DNA of 64,000 nt from Ralstonia condita (GTDB lineage: Bacteria; Pseudomonadota; Gammaproteobacteria; Burkholderiales; Burkholderiaceae): positions 55,501 to 119,500 of the forward strand of contig NZ_CATYWO010000008.1 of assembly GCF_958405655.1 (NCBI RefSeq), written 5' to 3'. The notes beneath the pieces were generated by a model that did not search any database, was not told where the DNA came from, and worked only from the letters and a program-made list of their open reading frames with translations. The first letter of the stretch is position 1. Each line of letters starts with the position of its first letter. The position numbers were made by a program, and so were the translations under genes. This document shows positions 45,225 through 52,600 of this stretch, piece after piece.

Positions 45225-45240
45225 GGCCGCGTATGCGGCC
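45225..45240. repeat. Inter-module stem-loop, related copy
   Basis: GGCCGC and GCGGCC arms enclose GTAT. Like the copies at 40345 and 47001 it lies a few bases past the 3' end of an immunity gene. The six-base inner arms are the same, but the loop and outer arms differ. Confidence 0.6.
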
Positions 45241-45246
45241 CGTCCG

Positions 45247-45489
45247 TCACCAAACTCGCATATGTGGAGCGCAGAAACCAGAAACGATATCCATAATTTC
45301 TAGGATCCTGTCTTCAACATCTTCAGCTACGCCATTCCTCATTGCGGCGAGCAGTTCATTCACAGATTCCGGGCTAAATCCTTTCTCCCGATATTTCACA
45401 AGAATAGTTCGAAACACATCGAGTTTGGCACTCTCATCCAATGCATCGCGCAGTTCCCGGTCCAGTACGACATCAAGTTCACCCGTCAT
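45247..45489 (-). CDS. Probable immunity protein of the Tse2-like tip
   Basis: The 80-residue helical protein (MTGELDVVLDRELRDALDES; EKGFSPESVNELLAAMRNGV) starts at 45489 in an ATGA overlap with the Rhs stop. An ATG at 45501 would add four residues but would lose the overlap seen at sister junctions. No signal peptide is present and no family is recognised. The position makes immunity the best guess. Confidence 0.6.
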   Translation of the reverse strand: MTGELDVVLDRELRDALDESAKLDVFRTILVKYREKGFSPESVNELLAAMRNGVAEDVEDRILEIMDIVSGFCAPHMRVW

Positions 45490-46673
45490 TGCTTTATCCA
45501 TTTGTCACGAGTTGAACTGAGTGCCGCTTGATAATCAGATAACGACATGCTTGCAATTGGTTGGATCGTCCCGTGCTTAGCGCTATCCTGCACGTACTTC
45601 AGACTTTTCGGGAGGTCGGCTGTGTTCAGCAGACAAGCGCAATCCTTCCCGGTTCCGCCTAGATTTTCGGGACGCCTATGAGGCGGAAGATTTCGTGCTG
45701 ACTCCGGCGCAACCGAAATGCCGCCCGTGTCCGGGTGAACCATCCCATTCGAATCAACTGGAATATCTACACCGGGGCGTGCACCAAGCCCACGTGCGGT
45801 AGGTTCAGCGATAGGAAGTCCATCGTTTCCGGTCTTCATTGCACGATATACGTCTGCTCCCGATAGGCCAAGCGGATCGATCCAACTGACCGGGTTCGGC
45901 GCGTACTGATAGCCGTTAATCCCACCCGCCAGCCCAATCGGATCCTTCGATATGAAGCGCCCACTGGCCGGATCATAGTACCGATGCCGGTTGTAATGCA
46001 GCCCCGTCTCATGATCAAAGTACTGCCCCTGGAACCGCAGCGGGTTCTGAATACCAGCCTTCCTGGCCGCATCAGTAATGACCTCCTGCGCCGCTCCCCA
46101 CGCCTTGCACTGCGCACTCCACGCAATCTCACCGGTTTGGTCGGTAAGCTCCTGCGGCGTGCCCAGGTGGTCGCACTGGTACCACGCCAGACTATCAAAC
46201 GGTGTGGGCTGAATCTCGTACTGCCACAGCGGATCCTCATCGATGTCGTAGTCAGCCTCGGCATAGGCAGGCTGCTTGTGCAGGGGCAGCATCCCGTGCG
46301 TGACGCCCTGGGCGATGGGGACGAAGCTGTTGGGTTCGTACAGATAGTGCGTGGTGCGGGTGCTGCCGGGTGACGGGTGGTAGGCGCCCTGGCGCATGAT
46401 GTCGGCGTCGCGCCGGGCTTCCCAGGCCAGGGTGTCGCCGTCCCAGCCGTAGAGCGTGAAGCCACAACCCAGTTCCTTGTTGACCCGTGCGCGTTCGTTG
46501 TGGATGTAGACGCTGCCAGCGCCGAGGGGCTCGAAGGAGACCGCCTGTGCATGTTTGATGATGCGCCGGCCGAGGGCATCGTATTGGTATTTCATTTTGA
46601 ACCAACACGATATTTCTGCTGTAAATCGGGCTGAGGACACCGCGACGGCCAGCGTCGGATTCAGCACATACAC
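45486..46673 (-). CDS. Orphan Rhs C-terminal module with Tse2/ADP-ribosyltransferase-like tip
   Basis: The frame (395 aa from a GTG at 46673) enters the shared core at MKYQYDALGRRIIKHAQAVS and ends it at PVSWIDPLGL. The first 27 residues derive from unrelated remnant sequence, so the true start is doubtful. The 125-residue tip (DVYRAMKTGNDGLPIAEPTA; GARPGVDIPVDSNGMVHPDT; GGISVAPESARNLPPHRRPE) resembles the Tse2-type ADP-ribosyltransferase toxins in order of motifs, including DGMVxPDTGGxS-like text. This family call is moderate. Without an Rhs front it should be silent. Confidence 0.7.
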   Translation of the reverse strand: MYVLNPTLAVAVSSARFTAEISCWFKMKYQYDALGRRIIKHAQAVSFEPLGAGSVYIHNERARVNKELGCGFTLYGWDGDTLAWEARRDADIMRQGAYHPSPGSTRTTHYLYEPNSFVPIAQGVTHGMLPLHKQPAYAEADYDIDEDPLWQYEIQPTPFDSLAWYQCDHLGTPQELTDQTGEIAWSAQCKAWGAAQEVITDAARKAGIQNPLRFQGQYFDHETGLHYNRHRYYDPASGRFISKDPIGLAGGINGYQYAPNPVSWIDPLGLSGADVYRAMKTGNDGLPIAEPTARGLGARPGVDIPVDSNGMVHPDTGGISVAPESARNLPPHRRPENLGGTGKDCACLLNTADLPKSLKYVQDSAKHGTIQPIASMSLSDYQAALSSTRDKWIKQ

Positions 46674-46674
46674 C

Positions 46675-46900
46675 TACGACGGCGCTTGCTGCCCCGCTCG
46701 GTACCCTTCACCAATCATTTTTCCCATATCAAATGTCTCGATGTTGGTTCCGTTCCTGTCCATTAGTACCTTGCCTCGCTGAATCGCATCGAGTTGGTCA
46801 ACGTTGCTGTGGAATCGCGTTCAATCAACTAGCCGGGGACGTCTGGGACAAGAATTGTCGTGCGGGATACCGGTTGTAATGCAGCCCAGTTTCACGTCCA
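46675..46900 (-). pseudogene. Remnants of another tip and a Rhs core scrap
   Basis: On the minus strand a frame reads RFHSNVDQLDAIQRGKVLMD and TFDMGKMIGEGYRAGQQAPS before a stop near 46675, which looks like the C-terminus of a lost toxin. Just before it, at about 46866-46897, roughly 30 bp match the DNA for the Rhs core text ETGLHYNR. Nothing complete remains. Confidence 0.45.
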
Positions 46901-47000
46901 ACACGACAAGCTCACCATTACCGCTGCCCAAACAGACATTCCCGCTGTAAAACGGGCGGAGCAGATCATCCCGCATCGCCGACACCCCCCCGCTAACTCC

Positions 47001-47022
47001 AAGGGCCGCTCACGCGGCCCTT
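47001..47022. repeat. Inter-module stem-loop, copy 2
   Basis: Perfect 9-bp arms, AAGGGCCGC and GCGGCCCTT, enclose TCAC. The element lies 14 bp past the 3' end of the neighbouring immunity gene. Its left arm and loop equal those at 40345, 6.6 kb away. Confidence 0.75.
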
Positions 47023-47036
47023 TGGCCATTTAGCTG

Positions 47037-47297
47037 CTAACCACCAAGCAACTTCACTTTGTCTTGATTGATAGCAATTACATCAGCGTGATTCTCATAC
47101 GAGAAGTTCGATATCGAATCTTGCAGGTGCACGTGCTCAGCATCATTGGAATCCATTTCGTAAGCCGCATTAATTAGGAATACACCAAGAGCCCTAATGA
47201 CCTCCGGCTTGGCAAGGATGGAAATCTCATCCAGCTTTAACGACCTATCGTCGCCTTCCAATGTTCCAAAAATCTTCACTTCACCAAGATCAGTCAT
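47037..47297 (-). CDS. Probable immunity protein of the RIDPPH tip (Imm32-like)
   Basis: This 86-residue acidic protein (LDEISILAKPEVIRALGVFL; MDSNDAEHVHLQDSISNFSY; ADVIAINQD) has the small alpha/beta layout and the HVHLQD motif I associate with the Imm32 type of immunity protein. That link is from memory. Its ATG overlaps the Rhs stop in ATGA, so the two are translationally coupled. It has no signal peptide. A stem-loop follows. Confidence 0.6.
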   Translation of the reverse strand: MTDLGEVKIFGTLEGDDRSLKLDEISILAKPEVIRALGVFLINAAYEMDSNDAEHVHLQDSISNFSYENHADVIAINQDKVKLLGG

Positions 47298-48817
47298 AGA
47301 TCGAAACCCTTTTCACGCAAATAATCTTTCTCTGTTCGCGTCAGTCCAGAAACGCCCCCTCGCGATCCGTGGCTCTGCGTGCCATCCTTATTCACAACAA
47401 TCTCCTGCTTTCTGGACTTGCATTGGCAGTGAGCATGGACTTGTTGGTTCGTATTCTCCACATGTGGTGGATCAATTCTTATTCGGCCGTTCCCAACGGT
47501 AACCCACTGACCAGATCGAGCTAAGCCCAACGGATCGATCCAACTGACCGGGTTCGGCGCGTACTGATAGCCGTTAATCCCACCCGCCAGCCCAATCGGA
47601 TCCTTCGATATGAACCGCCCACTGGCCGGATCATAGTACCGATGCCGGTTGTAATGCAGCCCCGTCTCATGATCGAAGTACTGCCCCTGGAACCGAATCG
47701 GGTTCTGGATGCCCGCCTTCCTCGCTGCATCGCTAATGACTTCTTGCGCCGCTCCCCAAGCCTTGTAGCTGGCAGCCCAAGCAACCTCACCGTTTTGGTC
47801 GGTGAGCTCCTGCGGCGTGCCGAGGTGGTCGCACTGGTACCAAGCCAAACTATCAAACGGATTTGGCTGAATCTCGTACTGCCACAGCGGATCCTCATCG
47901 ATGTCGTAGTCAGCCTCGGCATAGGCAGGCTGCTTGTGCAGGGGCAGCGTCCCGTGCGTGACGCCCTGGGCGATGGGGACGAAGCTGTTGGGTTCGTACA
48001 GATAGTGCGTGGTGCGGGTGCTGCCCGGTGATGGGTGGTAGGCGCCCTGGCGCATGATGTCGGCGTCGCGCCGGGCTTCCCAGGCGAGGGTGTCGCCGTC
48101 CCAGCCGTAGAGCGTGAAGCCACATCCCAGCTCTTTGTTGACCCGTGCGCGTTCGTTATGGATGTAGACGCTGCCAGCGCCGAGGGGCTCGAAGTAGACC
48201 GCCTGTGCGTGTTTGGTGATGCGCCGGCCGAGGGCATCGTATTGGTATTTCACGCTGAGGCGGTCGTCGCTGTAGCGGGTCAGGCGGTTGAACAGATCCC
48301 AACTGAATTGGGCGGTCTGGCCGTTGACGGTGCGCTTGAGGAGGTTGCCGCGTGCGCTCCACTCGTAGTGCGTGCCGGCGTATTGCTTGAGCAGGTTGTC
48401 GACCAGGGCGGCTCGGCCCTGCAGGCGGCTGCTGGTTTCGGGTCTTCCCGTTGCGGGGTCTGCCGCGAAGGTACGCAGCGTGGGGTCGTCGAGCAGGTTG
48501 CCCGCGGGGTCGAAGTCGAACGTCTCTTGCCCGAGCGCGCTGTGGGCTTCGAGCAGCTTGCCGACTGGGTCATAGCGGTAGGTGAGGTTGCCGCGACGCG
48601 TGTCGTTGATGCCGGTGAGTTGCCCCACCGCGTCGTAGCGGTATTGGCGGCGGTTGACGTAGGCAGTGGTGCGGTCCAGATGCGAGAGCGTTTGCTCCAG
48701 CAGTCTTCCAGCGGTGTCGTACTTCTGCGCCTGGGTGAGGCGGTTGCCTTGGGTGCGTTGGGTTTCGCGGTGCAGGTCGTCTCGCTCGAAGCTGGCCAGC
48801 TCTGGCGTTGCAGTCAT
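47294..48817 (-). CDS. Short Rhs module with RIDPPH/HxHC-type toxin tip
   Basis: This 507-residue protein holds about 430 residues of Rhs core end, nearly identical to the full gene from ELASFERDDLHRETQRTQ onward, and a 75-residue tip. The tip (GQWVTVGNGRIRIDPPHVEN; QVHAHCQCKSRKQEIVV; GLTRTEKDYLREKGF) looks like a small nuclease of the BECR or colicin-like sort; that is a guess from the GRIRIDPPH and HAHC motifs. Unlike the other orphans it has its own ATG, 4 nt behind the PAAR stop, so it may be translated with PAAR. Confidence 0.75.
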   Translation of the reverse strand: MTATPELASFERDDLHRETQRTQGNRLTQAQKYDTAGRLLEQTLSHLDRTTAYVNRRQYRYDAVGQLTGINDTRRGNLTYRYDPVGKLLEAHSALGQETFDFDPAGNLLDDPTLRTFAADPATGRPETSSRLQGRAALVDNLLKQYAGTHYEWSARGNLLKRTVNGQTAQFSWDLFNRLTRYSDDRLSVKYQYDALGRRITKHAQAVYFEPLGAGSVYIHNERARVNKELGCGFTLYGWDGDTLAWEARRDADIMRQGAYHPSPGSTRTTHYLYEPNSFVPIAQGVTHGTLPLHKQPAYAEADYDIDEDPLWQYEIQPNPFDSLAWYQCDHLGTPQELTDQNGEVAWAASYKAWGAAQEVISDAARKAGIQNPIRFQGQYFDHETGLHYNRHRYYDPASGRFISKDPIGLAGGINGYQYAPNPVSWIDPLGLARSGQWVTVGNGRIRIDPPHVENTNQQVHAHCQCKSRKQEIVVNKDGTQSHGSRGGVSGLTRTEKDYLREKGFDL

Positions 48818-48839
48818 GCTGTTAGCCGCTGACCTGCGT
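48794..48839. repeat. Junction repeat, copy 2 (also at 42310-42354)
   Basis: This is the sequence across the PAAR stop and the start of the short Rhs module. It recurs upstream of the Ntox17-like module with a few changes. It marks the point where the truncated Rhs copy was joined to the PAAR gene. Confidence 0.75.
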
Positions 48840-49085
48840 ACGAGGGTTGCCAGCGAGAAGCGCGGCGCCGCAGGCAGTCTTCATACCGCGCAACGCCACT
48901 AGCACGCCATTGATTTCGTAGTGGACAGCGCCCTCGGTGATTGGGAACGGGCCGCCACACTTTGGGCACATGACCATGTTGCCGACACCAGCCATCGGTC
49001 GGCCGTCGAGGTCAGTGCCGGGGATGCCATCAAGCACCACCCCGCCGTGGTCAGTGGGGTCGCCTACGCGGATGATTTCACTCAT
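48822..49085 (-). CDS. PAAR-domain spike-tip protein
   Basis: The 87-residue protein is a single PAAR domain, the cone that sharpens the VgrG spike of type VI secretion. Visible repeats are IRVGDPTDHGGVVLDG, VGNMVMCPKCGGPFPITEG and VALRGMKTACGAALLAG, with the Cys/His set that binds zinc. The start overlaps the end of the preceding immunity gene by 8 bp. The full Rhs lacks an N-terminal PAAR, so this protein likely serves the VgrG and Rhs upstream. The gene lies between the active immunity gene and the first displaced module. Confidence 0.85.
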   Translation of the reverse strand: MSEIIRVGDPTDHGGVVLDGIPGTDLDGRPMAGVGNMVMCPKCGGPFPITEGAVHYEINGVLVALRGMKTACGAALLAGNPRTQVSG

Positions 49086-49680
49086 TAATCATTTTTACTG
49101 AGTTGTTTATTTTTTTTATTTCAACAATGCACTCATATGACTCGCCGGCATATGGCAAAATTGCTCGCATTTTCATATGCGTTGGATTTGATTTCTTCGC
49201 TGCTTCAGTTGATGCTTTGTTGACTGTTGCTAACATAATGGCATCATTATTTAGCAGCTTCGCATTAACTCTGCTGCGACGCACAAAATCAAGATTTTCA
49301 TGCAGCCTTGATTTATCAGATCCCGTTAGATAGGCGATTTTTTCAGCGCTTGAAATCAAATCCTCTAGATTGCCGGATCCAGGGGTGATATTTCTTAGAT
49401 CCATAGCCCCTATGAAGGCAATAAATGCCATTCCATTTCCTTGAAATAATTTTTTGCCGCTGTTCATTAAAATAAAACCGGGTTCTGCAACCCAAGCATA
49501 CTCAGCCGTTTCACGTGTTGCCTCAGTTCGATACCACTTCCATGTCGGTCTTTCTTTTATTACGGGAAAAATTGCTGACATGCCATTTTTCAACTCGATC
49601 GCCATGCAACCGGGCACATCTTTTCCATGACTCAAGTTGGAAAATATCAATCCAAGAAGAATAATGCAATTCAACTTCAT
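49078..49680 (-). CDS. Exported immunity protein of the main Rhs toxin
   Basis: This 200-residue protein begins with a signal peptide (MKLNCIILLGLIFSNLSHG), so the mature form should lie in the periplasm. The rest (PTWKWYRTEATRETAEYAWV; GNGMAFIAFIGAMDLRNITP) matches no family I know. The ATG overlaps the Rhs stop in ATGA. GC content is much lower than in Rhs. An exported immunity protein implies that the cognate toxin is active in the periplasm or at the envelope, unlike the neighbours, whose immunity proteins lack signal peptides. Confidence 0.7.
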   Translation of the reverse strand: MKLNCIILLGLIFSNLSHGKDVPGCMAIELKNGMSAIFPVIKERPTWKWYRTEATRETAEYAWVAEPGFILMNSGKKLFQGNGMAFIAFIGAMDLRNITPGSGNLEDLISSAEKIAYLTGSDKSRLHENLDFVRRSRVNAKLLNNDAIMLATVNKASTEAAKKSNPTHMKMRAILPYAGESYECIVEIKKINNSVKMINE

Positions 49681-52600
49681 CGCCTTAAACCTCGCGCATT
49701 TCTGCGAATCTTCCCGGCAAGATCTGCAAAGTCATTGATGTCCGCCGTTGGGGCAGTGGATGCCCCGCGCATCTCTGGAAAGTACTCAGGAATATCACAA
49801 GCGTATCCGGGTGGAATTTTTGATGTTGGCCAATCTTGGTCAGGTACATAGTCCGTCCGATCCTTAACATCCCGCCCTGGCACCCGATCCCTCGGTTCAC
49901 ACGCCTTTTTAGGCTTGCTCCACTGCCTGCAATATTGCGTGTAGTCATATGGGCTCATGGCATCCCATATCTTCTTGTTGGGGTTCACTGCATCGTGCAC
50001 CATATCCAACGGATAACCCGGCTGCGAAGCCATGCGAGCCGTCTGTTCATTGAGGGCCATCTGTCGAGAGTTGATGCGCGCTTGCACACGCCGCTGGTGG
50101 GCGTTTTGTAACCCTCGTGGGTCAATCCAGCTCACCGGGTTGGGCGCGTATTCATGTGCGTTCAGCCCGCCCGCCAGCCCAATCGGATCCTTCGATATGA
50201 ACCGACCACTGCTCGGGTCATAGTACCGATGCCGGTTGTAATGCAGCCCCGTCTCATGATCAAAGTACTGCCCCTGGAACCGAAGCGGGTTCTGGATGCC
50301 CGCCTTCCTCGCTGCATCGCTAATGACTTCTTGCGCCGCTCCCCAAGCCTTGTAGCTGGCAGCCCAAGCAACCTCACCGTTTTGGTCGGTGAGCTCCTGC
50401 GGCGTGCCGAGGTGGTCGCACTGGTACCACGCCAAACTATCAAACGGTGTGGACTGAATCTCGTACTGCCACAGCGGATCCTCATCGATGTCGTAGTCAG
50501 CCTCGGCATAGGCGGGCTGCTTGTGCAGGGGCAGCATCCCGTGCGTGACGCCCTGGGCGATGGGGACGAAGCTGTTGGGTTCGTACAGATAGTGCGTGGT
50601 GCGGGTGCTGCCCGGTGACGGGTGGTAGGCGCCCTGGCGCATGATGTCGGCGTCGCGCCGGGCTTCCCAGGCCAGGGTGTCGCCATCCCAGCCGTAGAGC
50701 GTGAAGCCACATCCCAGCTCTTTGTTGACCCGGGCGCGTTCGTTATGGATGTAGACGCTGCCAGCGCCGAGGGGCTCGAAGTAGACCGCTTGTGCATGTT
50801 TGGTGATGCGCCGGCCGAGGGCATCGTATTGGTATTTCACGCTGAGGCGGTCGTCGCTGTAGCGGGTCAGGCGGTTGAAGAGATCCCAACTGAATTGGGC
50901 GGTCTGGCCGTTGACGGTGCGTTTGAGGAGGTTGCCGCGTGCGCTCCACTCGTAGTGCGTGCCGGCGTATTGCTTGAGCAGGTTGTCGACCAGGGCGGCT
51001 CGGCCTTGCAGGCGGCTGCTGGTTTCGGATCTTCCCGTTGCGGGGTCTGCCGCGAAGGTACGCAGCGTGGGGTCGTCGAGCAGGTTGCCCGCGGGGTCGA
51101 AGTCGAACGTCTCTTGCCCGAGCGCGCTGTTGGCTTCGAGCAGCTTGCCGACCGGGTCATAGCGGTAGGTGAGGTTGCCGCGACGGGTGTCGTTGATGCC
51201 GGTGAGTTGCCCCACCGTGTCGTAGCGGTATTGGCGACGGTTGACGTAGGCAGTGGTTTTGTCGAGGTGGCTGAGCGTTTGCTCCAGCAGCCTTCCAGCG
51301 GTGTCGTACTTCTGCGTCTGGGTGAGCCTGTTGCCTTGGGTGCGTTGGGTTTCGCGGTGCAGGTCGTCGCGCTCGAAGCTGGCCAGTTCCTGACCGTCGA
51401 GCTGGATGCCGTGCACGTGGCCGCTGCCATAGGTGAGCAGGTCGATGCGGTGGCCATCGGGGCGGATGGTGGAGACGCGCTGGTTGAGTTCATCGTACGC
51501 ATGGCGCCAGACCGCCACGCGCGGGCTGTCCAGTCCGCTGTAATGCTGGTGTTCTCGGATGACGTTGCCTGCGGCGTCATGGAACCATTGCAAGCGGCTG
51601 TGGGCGTTCTCAGCAAGGACGAGGCGGCCGTTGCCGTCGTAGGCGAAGGTTTCTGTTTGCTTGGTTTCGTATTTGTTGGTCTTGGGGTCGAGGATGCCAG
51701 CGCCGCGCTGGGTCAGTCTTCCCAGGGCGTCGAACGTGTAGCCGGTGGCGAGGGTTTCGGCGTCGACGGTGGTTTTGAGGACACCACTGGCAGCGTCGTA
51801 GTAGTACTGAGTCGCGTTGCCGTCGAAGCCGGTTTGTTTGAGCAGCCTGCCGACGGGGTCGTATTGGAAGCGAATCTGGCGGGCGTTCTCGTTGATGAGG
51901 CCCGTTAAGCGGCCGAGCTTGTTCCACTGGTATTCGAGCACGCCGTGGGCGGCATCGGTACGGCGTGCAATCAGGCCGGCTTCGCTGTAGTCCCACGTCG
52001 TGCGACGGTGCAGTGCGTCGGTGTGAGCGAGCAGGCGGCCTTCGGCATCGCGCTCGAAACGCTCGGCGGTCTCATCGGGGTGGATGACCTTGGCGAGTTG
52101 CCCGGCTTCGTATTCGTAGCGGGTGACGCCGCCTGCGGCGTTGGTGACTTTCTCCAGGCGGCCACGCGGGTCGTAGTGCCAGGTGGTGGTCTTGCCGGAG
52201 CAGTCGGTGTAGCTGGTGAGTTGACCCGCTGCGTTGTAGCCGAGCTGCTTCTTCCCACCCTTGGCGTCGGTGATTTCGGTGAGCAGGCCGGCTTTGTTGT
52301 AGGCGTATTCGGTCTTGTTGCCCAGGGGGTCAACTTCTTCGGTGAGGTTGCCTTTCGTGTCGTAGTCGCGCTGCCACAGGCCGCCTTCGGCATCGCGGAT
52401 CTTGATGAGCTGGTCGTGGTCGTCGTAGGCGTAATGGATGGCGCTGTCGTCGGCGCGGAGGTGTTCGACGAGGTTGCCGCGTTCGTCGTAGGTGAAGCGG
52501 TCGATGCTGCCGTCTGTGTGGATGTGCTGAATGACGTTCTTGGCGTCGTCACGGAAGAACCATTCTGAGCGGCCATCCGGGTGTTTGATGCGGTAGGTGT

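Noticed and set aside
50622..51908. Long plus-strand frame opposite the Rhs gene
   Set aside because: It is a shadow of the YD-repeat region. The same valine-rich text recurs opposite each Rhs copy, which explains its apparent conservation.
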